A stretch of DNA of 64,000 bases from Methanococcoides sp. AM1. Its GTDB lineage: Archaea; Halobacteriota; Methanosarcinia; Methanosarcinales; Methanosarcinaceae. A program made the position numbers and the translations under genes. This document shows positions 47,250 to 57,216 of the stretch, piece by piece (position 1 is the first letter of the stretch; each line of letters starts with the position of its first letter). Under the pieces are notes generated by a model. That model did not search any database. It was not told the origin of the DNA and was given only the letters and a program-made list of their open reading frames with translations. Location: NCBI RefSeq assembly GCF_900774055.1, contig NZ_CAAGSW010000002.1:62001-126000 (forward strand). Reading direction: 5' to 3'.

Positions 47250-49151
47250 TCATCCAAATTTCACGATCGGACAAATTTCAATACAGGCACCACAGTGGGT
47301 GCATGTCTTTCCAATGACTGCTTTCTCGTTTTTGACGGTAATGGAGTTGTTTGGGCATTTTCCCACACAGACGCCACAGCCCATGCATTTCAGGGCACGT
47401 CTGACCGATCTTTCCACATTTGTCATGAACTTGCGTGCACTCTTCTCGTCATTGCCTCTTGCAGTGATCGTTCCTGAGGCAAAGATCTGTGCACGGTCAT
47501 CGTCATGCTGTACTGAAGCGACCCCCTCAATATAAGCAGGCTTTCCGGCAGCACGAAGCTGTCCGGTATTTTCAATAAGCTCCATGTCAAGTGCAATGCC
47601 AAAGCTGCCTTCTGCAGACATTCCACCTTCGCGGCATGGCCTGTATCCGGAGGTCACAGCAAAGTTCAGGTTACCCTTTACTTCGCTCTTTGGTATGATA
47701 TTGATCCCTTTCTGTTTTGCCACTTCTGCAATGGCAGGCGGCAGGGTCTGCCATCTCCATAATCCATGGTCCACCCACTCTTTCGAGAGTCCCATACGCT
47801 CTGCATATTCCAGCAGGTAGTCATTAAGTCTCTTTTCCATCTGTGGGTGTGTTTCCTTTAAACGCACAATGTCTGCCAGTGATGAGGACGGGCACAACCA
47901 GCATCCTATCCTGTCAAAACCGCGTTCATACATCACGTTGTATGGTACCCCGGTCTTGAAAATATAAAGCCAGACGTGCATTGCGGTCCAGTCCTGTATT
48001 GGGGATGCCCCCACCTGGTTCCCTACCCATGGGTTCTTCCACACACGTTCGCTCTTTGCCCGGGCATCGGACTCATACTTTCTCTGGCCGATAAAAGTGA
48101 GACATCCGTTCTCGTAGTTCTCTTCGATTATCTGTGTGATGGGGCCGAGCTTACATACCTTGCAGCACCAGCGTGCTTCCACAGATGGCGGTCCGAAATT
48201 ATCAACGCTGTCCCAGAATGCTTCCTTTGCATCTTTTGTCCTGAGGGGCTTATTGTATAATTTCTCGATCTCTTTTACATTCTCGACGGTTTCAGGGAAT
48301 TCCAGTCCGGTGTCTGCAAAGAGAAGATCAAAATCTTCCAGGCATTCACTTGTCAGTTGTAGTACCGCAAGACTGTCCTTGCCACCGGAATATGAGACAG
48401 TGACCGGTTTTTTAACGGTCTCGTTTACGTTTTTGATAAATGAATGTGCTTTCTCCTCAAAACGCTCGAGGATGATAGAGTTCGCCTCAACGGCATCGTC
48501 CCAGGTCTGGCCACCTTCAGGAACGCTCAGTTTTTCAGGCTTGCCTTTCCAGCGGGTCTTGACACCGACACCACGCTTGTGTTCCAGCATATCGGCACCT
48601 GACATGCGTGCTCGACCGGCAGCTATTATATCTCCTTCGGGAGTAAGTACGACCGCCTCATCGGAAATCTGTATCTCCGGGTCGGCATCAACGATCCCCG
48701 GTGCAAGTACGCTTGCACCCTTTAATATGAAACTCACAGCTCCGCTGTCCAGTACGACCCATCCCTTCATGTCCTTGAGGTCCTTTCCTTCGAAAAGACG
48801 TCTTGCGCCGGGTAGTCTTGGCAACAATACCCACTGCAGCTTTTCTATCTCAAAACGAATGCTTGCGAGAACCTCTCCGTCAACGATGATCTCTTCCATC
48901 CTGTCATCGTATGGGGCCTTGTTCATTACAACAAGATGACCTTCCGGTATAAGCGGTGCGTTGAACTGTTTTAGTGAAACGGCATTGATATGATCGATGT
49001 CATACTGGAATGCCGGACGTATATCGCCGGGAGGGGTGACCTCAACCTTTTGAGTGCTTTCCCCACAACTGCATTTTTTCCCAAGTACGGGCACATTGCA
49101 ATGACTGCACCAGTGGAGAAGCAGTTTTCCAAGATATACAGGTTTTGACAT
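47250..49151 (-). CDS. Zinc ribbon-PUA-PP-loop (PAPS reductase-like)-2x[4Fe-4S] protein
   Basis: A 633-residue protein. An N-terminal zinc ribbon (CSHC...CSCG) is followed by a PUA-like domain at about 130-195 (LAPGIVDADPEIQISDEAVV). The PAPS-reductase-family PP-loop ATPase starts at about 248 (SYSGGKDS) with extra cysteines (WCCKVCKLGP; IGCWLCPSS). A sulfite-reductase-like half domain and two ferredoxin motifs (CMGCGVCVGKCP; CTHCGACIEICP) follow. It is usually annotated PAPS reductase, but the PUA domain suggests RNA as substrate. A TATA-like element about 20 bp upstream suggests its own, nearly leaderless, promoter. Confidence 0.85.
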   Translation of the reverse strand: MSKPVYLGKLLLHWCSHCNVPVLGKKCSCGESTQKVEVTPPGDIRPAFQYDIDHINAVSLKQFNAPLIPEGHLVVMNKAPYDDRMEEIIVDGEVLASIRFEIEKLQWVLLPRLPGARRLFEGKDLKDMKGWVVLDSGAVSFILKGASVLAPGIVDADPEIQISDEAVVLTPEGDIIAAGRARMSGADMLEHKRGVGVKTRWKGKPEKLSVPEGGQTWDDAVEANSIILERFEEKAHSFIKNVNETVKKPVTVSYSGGKDSLAVLQLTSECLEDFDLLFADTGLEFPETVENVKEIEKLYNKPLRTKDAKEAFWDSVDNFGPPSVEARWCCKVCKLGPITQIIEENYENGCLTFIGQRKYESDARAKSERVWKNPWVGNQVGASPIQDWTAMHVWLYIFKTGVPYNVMYERGFDRIGCWLCPSSSLADIVRLKETHPQMEKRLNDYLLEYAERMGLSKEWVDHGLWRWQTLPPAIAEVAKQKGINIIPKSEVKGNLNFAVTSGYRPCREGGMSAEGSFGIALDMELIENTGQLRAAGKPAYIEGVASVQHDDDRAQIFASGTITARGNDEKSARKFMTNVERSVRRALKCMGCGVCVGKCPNNSITVKNEKAVIGKTCTHCGACIEICPIVKFG

Positions 49152-49204
49152 CGTAGTTGGTCACTGGAAGAATGCATAAATAGGTTTTGGGTGCTGGAAC
49201 CTTT

Positions 49205-50026
49205 TCAAAAGAGTTTGGAAGCAAGAGATGACTTCGCAGTAGTGCAGAATTTTTTAAAATTGCAATATTTGCAGATGGTGCCTTCTTTTCTTTCAGGCAG
49301 GACCCCTTCCTTTATAGTGTCAACACGCTTTCGTATTTTCAGAACTTGTCGGCGGTCTTCCGGTCTGATCTTTACTTTTCGGATATTTCCATGTCTTGCA
49401 TATTGAACAAAACCATGCTCGACACTATCCTCGTAGTTGTCTTCGAGAAGCATTGCAATGGCTGCAATGTGGATCCTGTCATTTCCCCAAACACCGGAAT
49501 CCGGGCATTTACCTGTTCTGATACTAAGCGGTACCATCTTTTCTTTGTAGTGCACAATTGCAGAAGGTATCCCGGTCATCTTCAGTTTGTCGGAGTGCAA
49601 TACCGGCTCTGTGCGGCATGGCCTGATCATCTGTATGATCTCTTCCCGACCATGTTGTCTGATAGTTTCCGAAAGGTTCATGGCAATGCTGTCGATCTGC
49701 TCAGAAACAACATTTTCAGCAGTTTCCAGCACTTTGAAAGGCAGGTCTCGCAGCTCGGTCGAATATATTAGTTCCAGCTCGGTCTTTACACGCTCCATTT
49801 CGATGTTAAGTTCGTCATGGATATTCTGTTTTTCACCCGTAGCTCTCTCAATAGCATCAGGATATCCAAGGGAAAGTTCCTTTAGCATCATGTGCTCAAG
49901 GTATTCTGGGGTTATTTCCGGAGCAAGCTTATGGTTTCGGTAAGCATAGTAGACCTGTCGGGGACACTTTAGGTACAGGGTCAGTTCAGAAACATTTGCA
50001 TGCAGTTTGAGATCTATCAAGGGCAT
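49205..50026 (-). CDS. Cas4-like Fe-S protein with degenerate nuclease core
   Basis: A 273-residue RecB/Cas4-like protein (COG4343 type). The four cluster cysteines are intact: Cys21 (LKCPRQ), Cys252, Cys255 and Cys261 (CKYCNFKKFC). The catalytic positions are replaced: Asp to Ser in TGIPSAIV, Glu and Lys to Ser and Arg in VPLSIRTGK, and the QxxxY position to His/Ile in RIHIAAIAML. So it is probably a non-cleaving, Fe-S-dependent nucleic-acid binder. No cas genes or repeats are nearby. The PUA-PP-loop gene follows after 53 bp. Confidence 0.83.
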   Translation of the reverse strand: MPLIDLKLHANVSELTLYLKCPRQVYYAYRNHKLAPEITPEYLEHMMLKELSLGYPDAIERATGEKQNIHDELNIEMERVKTELELIYSTELRDLPFKVLETAENVVSEQIDSIAMNLSETIRQHGREEIIQMIRPCRTEPVLHSDKLKMTGIPSAIVHYKEKMVPLSIRTGKCPDSGVWGNDRIHIAAIAMLLEDNYEDSVEHGFVQYARHGNIRKVKIRPEDRRQVLKIRKRVDTIKEGVLPERKEGTICKYCNFKKFCTTAKSSLASKLF

Positions 50027-50111
50027 GATTTATAGAACATTATCGGCATTTTATAAATACTTGAACAACATAAGGATTTTTATTCGTCAATTGTCGTAAT
50101 ACCATACGCTA

Positions 50112-50120
50112 AATATATAT
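50112..50120 (+). promoter_or_regulatory. TATA box of the HMG-CoA synthase operon
   Basis: aatatatat, 29-37 bp before the ATG of the HTH regulator gene, so the transcript is almost leaderless. Confidence 0.6.
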
Positions 50121-50148
50121 GTAGATTAATCCTCTTGACTAACGAAGC

Positions 50149-50889
50149 ATGACCGAAGATATGGCCCATGAGAACATCCGTCAGCGTTTGGCTGAAAAGA
50201 TGGCAGGTGAGATCACTTTATCTGAGAAGCCCGGAGAGGCTTTGAAGAAGTGGCGATTGAACTTTGATATTGCCCAAACCGATCTGTCTGGTTATCTTGG
50301 TGTATCTCCTTCTGTGATAAGTGATTATGAAAGTGGCAGAAGGAAATCTCCCGGTACTCTTATTGTAAGTAAGATCGTAGACGCACTTCTGGAGATCGAT
50401 ACCTCCAAAGGTGGACAGAAGATCCATAGCTATGAAGGTATGCTTTATACTGATCCGGGTGCCAAGGCAGTGTATGCCACGTATGAATATACGTATCCTA
50501 TACAGCTTGCAAAGCTTGCAACCCTGATCGAAGCAGATGTTGTGAACAAAGGAGTTGAAAAGCCGCTTTACGGTTTCACTGTTGTGGACAGTAAAAAGGC
50601 CATTCTTGAGCTTTCATCCCATGAGTTCCAGAAATTGTATGGCTGGAGTACCGAGCGTGCAATGATATTCACAAAGGTCTCTACCGGAAAATCACCAATG
50701 GTGGCTATCCGCGTCACGAATCTGAAACCAGGTGCAGTGGTCATTCACGGAATAAGGGGTAATCAGGTAGATCCGATGGCCAGGAAGATGGCAGAGATAG
50801 ATCGGATACCACTTCTTGCAACGACAATGGATATTGATGAACTGGTGGATGTCCTGAAAAAGTACAGCCAGTATCATATAATCGAGTGA
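50149..50889 (+). CDS. XRE-type HTH regulator of the HMG-CoA synthase operon
   Basis: A 246-residue protein (COG1709-like). The helix-turn-helix is at about 35-90 (IAQTDLSGYLGVSPSVISDYESGRR). A ~150-residue C-terminal domain ends in VDPMARKMAEIDRIPLLATT and resembles ligand-binding ends of archaeal ThiN-type regulators. It lies 59 bp before the HMG-CoA synthase gene on the same strand and is probably its regulator. The ligand is unknown; a mevalonate-pathway or acyl-CoA signal is a guess. Confidence 0.82.
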   Translation: MTEDMAHENIRQRLAEKMAGEITLSEKPGEALKKWRLNFDIAQTDLSGYLGVSPSVISDYESGRRKSPGTLIVSKIVDALLEIDTSKGGQKIHSYEGMLYTDPGAKAVYATYEYTYPIQLAKLATLIEADVVNKGVEKPLYGFTVVDSKKAILELSSHEFQKLYGWSTERAMIFTKVSTGKSPMVAIRVTNLKPGAVVIHGIRGNQVDPMARKMAEIDRIPLLATTMDIDELVDVLKKYSQYHIIE

Positions 50890-50948
50890 AAGAGTATCTC
50901 TTTTAGATACATCTTGAAAACTTTTAATACATCAAAAGGTGAATAAAA

Positions 50949-51998
50949 ATGAGTGTAGGGATTGTCTCGTATGGTGCTTATATTCCTAAATACAGGATAA
51001 AAGTAGAAGATATCGCCCGTGTATGGGGAGATGACGCAGATATTCTCAGTGCAGGCCTGATGGTAAATGAAAAATCAGTACCTGACATGGATGAGGATAC
51101 TGCTACGATTGCAGTGGAGGCTGCAAGGTCCGCAGTAGCACGAAACAACATAGATCCCAAACGTATAGGGGCCGTTTATACGGGTTCTGAAAGCCACCCT
51201 TATGCTGTAAAGCCTACCAGTACTATTGTAGCTGAGGCCATTGAGGCAACACCAGTTATGACAGCAGCTGATTTTGAATTTGCCTGTAAGGCAGGTACGG
51301 CTGCGATCCAGGCATGTATGGGTCTGGTCTCCAGTGGAATGGTAGATCTTGGACTGGCCATTGGTGCCGATGTTTCCCAGGGAGCTCCTGGCGATGCACT
51401 GGAATACACTGCAGCAGCAGGTGGTGTCGCCTGTATCATCGGTAGCAAGGAATCTGAGATGGTGGCGGTCATTGAGGATACTTACTCATTTACTACTGAT
51501 ACCCCTGATTTCTGGAGACGTGAGGGTATGCCCTATCCTGAACACGGTGGAAGGTTCACCGGAGAGCCAGGATATTTCAAGCACGTTAGCGGTGCTGCAA
51601 AGGGCCTGATGGAAAAGATGGGTACATCACCTTCTGATTATGATAATGCTGTTTTTCACCAGCCAAACGGCAAGTTCCCTTCAAGGGTCGCCAAGATGCT
51701 GGGATTCAGCAAGGAGCAGATCAAACCCGGTCTGGTCGTTCCAAGGCTGGGCAACACCTACTCCGGTTCATGCATGATGGGTATTGCCGCAACACTTGAC
51801 CAGGCAAAACCAGGTGACAGGATATTCGCAACAGCATTCGGTTCAGGAGCTGGCGGAGATGCCTTCAGTTTCAGAGTGACCGACAAGATCGATGAGGTCC
51901 GCGATGCTGCACCTACAGTTGAAGGACTGCTGGCAGATCCGATCTATATGGACTATGCAATGTATGCCAAGCATAAAGGAAAGATCAGGCTTGGATGA
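50949..51998 (+). CDS. Hydroxymethylglutaryl-CoA synthase (archaeal)
   Basis: Condenses acetoacetyl-CoA with acetyl-CoA to HMG-CoA, the second mevalonate step. 349 residues, thiolase fold. Catalytic Cys is in [14 protein letters not shown], catalytic His in [12 protein letters not shown], and the glycines in [11 protein letters not shown]. Works in a complex with thiolase and DUF35 in methanogens. The stop overlaps the region of the thiolase gene start. Confidence 0.95.
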   Translation: MSVGIVSYGAYIPKYRIKVEDIARVWGDDADILSAGLMVNEKSVPDMDEDTATIAVEAARSAVARNNIDPKRIGAVYTGSESHPYAVKPTSTIVAEAIEATPVMTAADFEFACKAGTAAIQACMGLVSSGMVDLGLAIGADVSQGAPGDALEYTAAAGGVACIIGSKESEMVAVIEDTYSFTTDTPDFWRREGMPYPEHGGRFTGEPGYFKHVSGAAKGLMEKMGTSPSDYDNAVFHQPNGKFPSRVAKMLGFSKEQIKPGLVVPRLGNTYSGSCMMGIAATLDQAKPGDRIFATAFGSGAGGDAFSFRVTDKIDEVRDAAPTVEGLLADPIYMDYAMYAKHKGKIRLG

Positions 51999-52009
51999 GG
52001 GGTGTTGAT

Positions 52010-53182
52010 ATGAGAGACGTAGCAATTATTGGTGTAAAGAACACAAAGTTCGGTGAGATGTGGGAACGCTCCTTCAGGGATATCGTTGTGGAAGCAGGTA
52101 TCGGAGCTATTGAGGATTCAGGAGTTAGCGGCGACAGGCTGGATGGTATGTATGTCGGTAACATGAGTGGCGGACAATTCGTTGAGCAGGAGCACATTGG
52201 TGCTTTGATCGCTGATTATTCAGGTCTGGCATTGGACCTTCATATTCCTTCAACCCGTGTGGAAGCAGCCTGTGCCTCAGGTGGTCTTGCATTCAGGCAG
52301 GCTGTGATGGCAGTTGCTTCAGGCCATGAGGATATTGTGATGGCAGCAGGTGTTGAAAAGATGACCGATGTTTCATCCACAGCAGCGTCTTCAGCTCTGG
52401 CAGCAGCGGCAGATCGTGAGTGGGAAGGCATAATGGGGGCAACGTTCCCCGGTCTTTATGCAATGATCGCAAGGATGCACATGCATCAGTATGGCACTAC
52501 CAGCGAACAGATGGCATCTGTGGCGGTCAAGAACCACAAGAACGGTTCCATGAATCCTATTGCACAATACAAGAGCCCTATAACCGTGGACAGTGTACTG
52601 AACTCCATCATGGTGGCAGACCCATTACACATATTCGATTGTTCTCCGATAACAGATGGTGCTGCGGCAGTTGTCCTGGCTCCTGCGGATGTTGCACACG
52701 AGTACACGGACACTCCTATATACATAAAAGCAACAGCACAGGCAAGCGATACCATTGCACTGCATGACCGCCGCGACATCACAACACTGGATGCATCCGT
52801 TTCAGCAGGAAAGCGTGCATTCGAGATGGCAAAGATGACAACTAAGGACATCGATCTTGTTGAGGTCCATGACTGTTTCACCATTGCAGAGATATGTGCT
52901 ATCGAGGACCTTGGCTTTGCAAAGAAAGGCGAGGGTGGAAAGATGACTGAAGAGGGAGAGACTGCGATCGGCGGAAAAGTAGCTGTGAACACTTCCGGTG
53001 GTCTGAAGTCATGTGGTCATCCTGTTGGTGCTACCGGTATCAAGCAGGTCGTAGAGGTAACCCAGCAGTTGCGTGGAGAGGCTGGCGGACGTCAGGTCGA
53101 CGGTGCTGAGGTTGGAATGACTCACAACGTCGGAGGTTCCGGCGCGACAGCAGTTGTACACATTTTAGCGAGGGAGAGGTGA
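52010..53182 (+). CDS. Acetyl-CoA C-acetyltransferase (archaeal thiolase)
   Basis: Makes acetoacetyl-CoA for HMG-CoA synthase. Nucleophile Cys is in [15 protein letters not shown], His in [12 protein letters not shown] and the second Cys-His in [11 protein letters not shown]. About 390 residues. The frame opens at 51995, but ATG 52010 follows gaggggtgttgat and matches the usual MRDVAIIG start. Channelling of the intermediate to HMG-CoA synthase through the DUF35 bridge is known for this archaeal set. Confidence 0.94.
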   Translation: MRDVAIIGVKNTKFGEMWERSFRDIVVEAGIGAIEDSGVSGDRLDGMYVGNMSGGQFVEQEHIGALIADYSGLALDLHIPSTRVEAACASGGLAFRQAVMAVASGHEDIVMAAGVEKMTDVSSTAASSALAAAADREWEGIMGATFPGLYAMIARMHMHQYGTTSEQMASVAVKNHKNGSMNPIAQYKSPITVDSVLNSIMVADPLHIFDCSPITDGAAAVVLAPADVAHEYTDTPIYIKATAQASDTIALHDRRDITTLDASVSAGKRAFEMAKMTTKDIDLVEVHDCFTIAEICAIEDLGFAKKGEGGKMTEEGETAIGGKVAVNTSGGLKSCGHPVGATGIKQVVEVTQQLRGEAGGRQVDGAEVGMTHNVGGSGATAVVHILARER

Positions 53183-53188
53183 TATTAG

Positions 53189-53578
53189 ATGTCTGTAGCA
53201 AGATTCTGGAGAAAGCAGATAAACAGGTATAATCTGGTTGGAACACACTGCAAGACCTGTGATTCATACTATTATCCCCCACGTAACGTCTGCCCTAAAT
53301 GCAGGCGTGATGGTGAGATAGAGTCTCACAAGTTTTCAGGTCCCGGCGAGATAGTGACCTACACTATCATCCACACAGCAGCAGAAGGGTTTGAACATCA
53401 GGCTCCTTATGTGCTTGGAATCGTCCAGCTGGAAGAGGGTCCAAGGTTCACAAGCCAGATAGTTTGTAACCCTGTGGATGCGCATATCGGGATGAAGGTC
53501 AAGCCAGTGTTCAGGAAGCTCGGTGAGAGCGGCGACAATGGTATGATCTATTACGGAACCAAATACGTTCCTGCATAA
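53189..53578 (+). CDS. DUF35 Zn-ribbon/OB-fold scaffold protein
   Basis: A 129-residue protein that links thiolase and HMG-CoA synthase in one complex. Zinc-ribbon cysteines are CKTC and CPKC (about 18-41), followed by an OB fold ([19 protein letters not shown]). It starts 6 bp after the thiolase gene with a strong ribosome binding site (agaggtgat). Confidence 0.93.
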   Translation: MSVARFWRKQINRYNLVGTHCKTCDSYYYPPRNVCPKCRRDGEIESHKFSGPGEIVTYTIIHTAAEGFEHQAPYVLGIVQLEEGPRFTSQIVCNPVDAHIGMKVKPVFRKLGESGDNGMIYYGTKYVPA

Positions 53579-53579
53579 G

Positions 53580-54098
53580 ATGATCGAGATCGAGATCAAG
53601 GTGCGCGCTGACCATGGTCCTGTCATGGACAGGATCCTGGTAATGGGTGCACTAAAGGTCCGAACTGAAGAGCACCTTGATGTGTATTACAATGCACCTC
53701 ATCGTGATTTTGCAGAAACTGACGAAGCATTGAGATTGCGCAGTGTCAACGGTGGCACGCGCATGACCTACAAGGGCAGGAAGCTCGACAGCGTCTCTAA
53801 GACAAGGGAGGAATTTGAAACTCCTGTGGATGGAGAGGCAGCAAAGGACATTCTTGTCTCCCTTGGTTTTTTTGAATCCGGAATTGTAAAAAAAACACGG
53901 GATATCTACCGATACGATGATATCACCATCTGCCTTGATTCAGTTGAAGGCCTGGGTGAGTTCGTGGAAGTAGAATTAGTGGCAGATTCGGATATTGATC
54001 TTCACAGGGAACGGTTGTTCGAGTTCCTTGAAAGCATCGGGATAAAAAAAGAGGATTCCATCCGGACATCCTATCTTGAGATGCTGATGGGGAAATAA
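53580..54098 (+). CDS. CYTH-domain protein (class IV adenylate cyclase-like)
   Basis: A 172-residue protein with ExExK at the very start (MIEIEIKVR), an Arg/Lys-lined tunnel (LRLRS; TYKGRK), and metal-type Glu/Asp (CLDSVEGLGEFVEVEL). CYTH proteins act on triphosphates or organic phosphates: adenylate cyclase, thiamine triphosphatase or inorganic triphosphatase. The exact reaction is open. It begins 1 bp after the DUF35 stop, so it shares the operon. Confidence 0.88.
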   Translation: MIEIEIKVRADHGPVMDRILVMGALKVRTEEHLDVYYNAPHRDFAETDEALRLRSVNGGTRMTYKGRKLDSVSKTREEFETPVDGEAAKDILVSLGFFESGIVKKTRDIYRYDDITICLDSVEGLGEFVEVELVADSDIDLHRERLFEFLESIGIKKEDSIRTSYLEMLMGK

Positions 54099-54483
54099 AA
54101 GATGGCGATGTGGAAATCCTCAACCAGGTAAAACACATGATACTGACATACCTTTCAGGATTGTGTATCAATAACTTTAGCTTCACTTTTTTTACTTAAG
54201 TTCTATACTTTTTGCACGGATTCTCTCCATACTTTCTCTTCAGAATTGAAAATATTGTTTCAGCTAAATTACGTCGAGGATAGATATTTTCATCGAATTT
54301 ATATTTCATCCATTATATGCTATTACTAAAAAAGTAATTACAAATTCAGCTTTCTTTTTGATATTTTGATGATTTGAAGATAAAATATATATAATGATCT
54401 CATGGATAGTGTTAATAGTAGTATATAGGGTTCGAATTTGGTATAGGCTGATTTATGATTAGCTTTTTTTATTTGGTGATAAC
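54099..54483. other. AT-rich intergenic region with promoter for the next small gene
   Basis: 385 bp after the CYTH gene, clearly more AT-rich than the surroundings. A small hairpin attact/agtaat lies near 54323-54340. A TATA element (aatatatata around 54384-54394) precedes the 60-residue gene. No RNA gene or longer frame recognised. Confidence 0.5.
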
Positions 54484-54666
54484 ATGGAAAGGAAAAAGAT
54501 GTCAAGGATTTTAATTCCAGTTTTTATAGTCATTGCTTTGAACGTACTTAGTGGAGTTGTGGCTAAAAATATAGTACATGATGATCGTTTAATCCAAATT
54601 TTACTTATGGGATTTTTTATTATTGGGTATCTTGTCTGCTGGATTGTTATTAAGTTGGAAATTTAA
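54484..54666 (+). CDS. Tiny two-helix membrane protein (60 aa)
   Basis: Two hydrophobic helices (about 9-28 and 37-57) with a short charged loop (NIVHDDRL) and a basic N terminus. ggtgat stands three bases before the ATG and a TATA box lies about 95 bp upstream, supporting expression. Function unknown. Isolated in an AT-rich segment, possibly acquired. Confidence 0.6.
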   Translation: MERKKMSRILIPVFIVIALNVLSGVVAKNIVHDDRLIQILLMGFFIIGYLVCWIVIKLEI

Positions 54667-55040
54667 TAAGGGGGATTAATCTAAATCTCTGTTTTTTGCC
54701 GGTTGGCATAATGTGCCTGTATATCGGCTATGTAAAAAGTCAGACTTAACTGTCTTATAGTTCTTCATCTTTTTCTTTGGTATCATGGAGTTCACATCCC
54801 TTTTTGCAAGCAGAAACATGAAACTTCTTATTATTAAAATTGTATCAGCTTAGCTGAATTTAGAGAAAAAGACTCCTACAGAGCCAAAAGTTTGGTATAG
54901 ATAAAAGGAGAGCATCTCTCCTTTTTTTTAAATCAGGTTTGAGATCAAATTAAATTTATCATTGAATCTGATCTCTCACTTGTATTTTTGTTCGGTTTTA
55001 ATTGATACTTGCACTTAATTTTACAAATGCAAATTCAAGT
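54667..55040. other. Non-coding interval between the tiny membrane protein and metG
   Basis: 374 bp. Contains the strong hairpin at 54904-54929 and the inverted repeat tcagct-t-agctga near 54845-54857. No convincing frame and no tRNA-like cloverleaf seen. Confidence 0.5.
54904..54929. terminator. Strong bidirectional terminator
   Basis: A perfect nine-pair stem (aaaggagag / ctctccttt), three-base loop, with a T-run on the plus-strand side and an A-run on the other. About 110 bp past the metG stop. Confidence 0.7.
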
Positions 55041-57086
55041 TTACATTATGCCGTTTCCGGCATTGGTTCCTTTCTCAGGCTGCAACAGGATTGCTTTGCC
55101 GTCCTCGTCGGTTCCTGCAAGTATCATACCGTTGGACTCCACTCCGCAAAGCTTTGCAGGTGCGAGGTTTGTAAGTACAAGGACCTGCTTGCCGGGTAAT
55201 TCTTCCGGTGAGTGTGATTCCTTGATGCCGGCGACGATCTGGCGTGCTTCTTCTTCGCCAAGGTCGACCTGCAGCTTAAGCAGTTTCTTGGATTTCTTTA
55301 TCTCTTCAGCAGAAACGATGGTTCCTATTCTCAGGTCAAGCTTTGAAAAGTCGTCGAATGTGATCAGTTCTTTCATCTCCTTTGGTTCTTCTTTTTCTTC
55401 CTTGCCACTTTCTTTTGCAATGGCTTCCTTAACTCTTGCAGATGCAATAGCTTCCATCTGTTCTGTCTTTTCATCCTCTATCTTCTCAAAGAGGATGGAT
55501 GGTTTTTCAAGTGGTGTACCACTCTTAACAAGTTCAGTGGCTTCAGCATATCCTGCGGCATGCACATCTGTTGTCATTCCGACCTGCTTCCATGCATCTT
55601 CCATCTTGCCTGGCAGTATCGGTTCAAAGAGCAGGCACAGTGCTTTTCCAAGCTGTATGCAGTTTGCAACAACTTCTCCACATGCTTCCTTGTTCTCTTT
55701 GATGAGCTTCCATGGTTCGTTGGACTGGAAATAGCTGTTTCCATATGATGCCAGTGCCATTACGCTGTCGGCATATTTCTTGAACTCATAGTTCTCCATT
55801 GCCTCATTTGCAGCTTCAATAGTTGAATTGATCTCATCCAGGGTTTCCTGCTTGATCTCTCCTGCAGGTATTTCCTTGAAGTTCTTGTGGGTGAACAGGA
55901 GTGTCCTGTACAGGAAGTTTCCGAAAACTCCTACAAGTTCGGTATTGATCTTGTCCTGGAATACTTCCCATGAGAAGTTCAGTTCCTTGGTGTGGGATGT
56001 ATAGCTTGCGAGGTAGTAACGGAGCAGGTCCGGGTGGAACCCGTGGTCGAGGTAGTCTTCTCCGACCCATACGACATATCCGCGGCTCTTTGAGAACGTC
56101 TTATCCTCGATCTTCACCATTCCTGATGCAACAACTGCCCAGGGCTGGGTGTATCCGGCACCTTTGAGCATGGCCGGCCAGAAGATGCAGTGGTGGTAGA
56201 TGATATCTCCGCCGATGAAGTGGATGATACGGGAATCTTCTTTCCAGAACTTCTCCCAGCTCTCATTGTTTGCCTCAGCCCATTCCTCGGTGAACGCGAT
56301 ATATCCGATAGGTGCATCCACCCATACGTAGACAACAAGGTCATCGTGACCCGGGAAGCGCACTCCCCATTCAAGGTTCCTTGTGATGCACCAGTCGGTC
56401 AGCTCCTGCTTGACCCATCCAAGGGCATAGTTCCTTGCATTGAGGGTCCCTCCGAGGTTTTCAAGATGCTCTATAAGGAAATCCTTGAACTGGGACAGCT
56501 TGAAGAAGAAGTGCTCCTGACTCCTGTATTCAGCAGGTCCGTTGCATGTGGTGCAGGTCGGATTCTCAAGTTCTCCCGGTTCAAGATGCTTTCCGCACCC
56601 CTGGTCACACTCATCTCCTCTTGCCTCTTCCTTGCAGTGAGGGCATTTTCCTTTCACATACCTGTCGGGAAGGGACCGGTCACATGCCGGGCAATATGCG
56701 ATCTCGATGGTCTTTGGGAAAACATAATCGTTTTCGATAAGCTTGTTGACAATTTCAGTAGTACGGTCGTGATTTGTCTGGTCATCGGTCGTGCCGAATG
56801 CATCGAACATCACGCTCATTTCCTTGAAGGTCTCATCGAAATGCTTATGGTATATTTTGATAAGTTCCTTGGGGGTGGTGTTCAGCTCTTCCGCGTTGAA
56901 GACGATGGGTGTTCCATGAGTGTCGGAACCACATACGAAAGTGACCTCCTGTCCGGTCTTACGGAGGGATCGTGTGAATATATCTGCAGGGATATATGTG
57001 CGCAAATGGCCGACGTGTGCCTTTCCATTTGCATATGGCAGTCCGCATGTTACGAGGACTGGTTCATTGGATGGGAATTTGGACAT
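55041..57086 (-). CDS. metG: Methionyl-tRNA synthetase
   Basis: 681 residues. Class I HIGH-like motif [12 protein letters not shown], a double zinc knuckle (CPAC, CPHC, CDQGC, CTTC), the KMSKS-like FSKSRG, and an anticodon-binding helical domain. The C-terminal EMAPII-like tRNA-binding domain (about 575-681) has [14 protein letters not shown]. Complete archaeal form with appended tRNA-binding domain. Divergent from the SppA gene. Confidence 0.97.
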   Translation of the reverse strand: MSKFPSNEPVLVTCGLPYANGKAHVGHLRTYIPADIFTRSLRKTGQEVTFVCGSDTHGTPIVFNAEELNTTPKELIKIYHKHFDETFKEMSVMFDAFGTTDDQTNHDRTTEIVNKLIENDYVFPKTIEIAYCPACDRSLPDRYVKGKCPHCKEEARGDECDQGCGKHLEPGELENPTCTTCNGPAEYRSQEHFFFKLSQFKDFLIEHLENLGGTLNARNYALGWVKQELTDWCITRNLEWGVRFPGHDDLVVYVWVDAPIGYIAFTEEWAEANNESWEKFWKEDSRIIHFIGGDIIYHHCIFWPAMLKGAGYTQPWAVVASGMVKIEDKTFSKSRGYVVWVGEDYLDHGFHPDLLRYYLASYTSHTKELNFSWEVFQDKINTELVGVFGNFLYRTLLFTHKNFKEIPAGEIKQETLDEINSTIEAANEAMENYEFKKYADSVMALASYGNSYFQSNEPWKLIKENKEACGEVVANCIQLGKALCLLFEPILPGKMEDAWKQVGMTTDVHAAGYAEATELVKSGTPLEKPSILFEKIEDEKTEQMEAIASARVKEAIAKESGKEEKEEPKEMKELITFDDFSKLDLRIGTIVSAEEIKKSKKLLKLQVDLGEEEARQIVAGIKESHSPEELPGKQVLVLTNLAPAKLCGVESNGMILAGTDEDGKAILLQPEKGTNAGNGIM

Positions 57087-57216
57087 CTTTTATCTCCATT
57101 ATCATTAGTTTCCTTTTGCATGGTCTACAATAATAAAATATATTTCGCTTATATTATCAACAAGAGAAGCTTTTTGAATGTTCAGGTCAATCTACAATAT
57201 ATATCAGAGGTATTGG

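Noticed and set aside
48136-48939. 267-codon plus-strand frame opposite the PUA-PP-loop gene
   Set aside because: Ser/Thr-rich translation typical of an antisense shadow of a real gene.
49205-50026. A CRISPR-Cas locus suggested by the Cas4-like gene
   Set aside because: No repeat array, no cas1/cas2 or effector genes in the window, and the nuclease residues are missing.
54099-55040. AT-rich segment as a prophage or integrated element
   Set aside because: No integrase, attachment repeats or tRNA edge seen; only one 60-residue membrane protein and a terminator.
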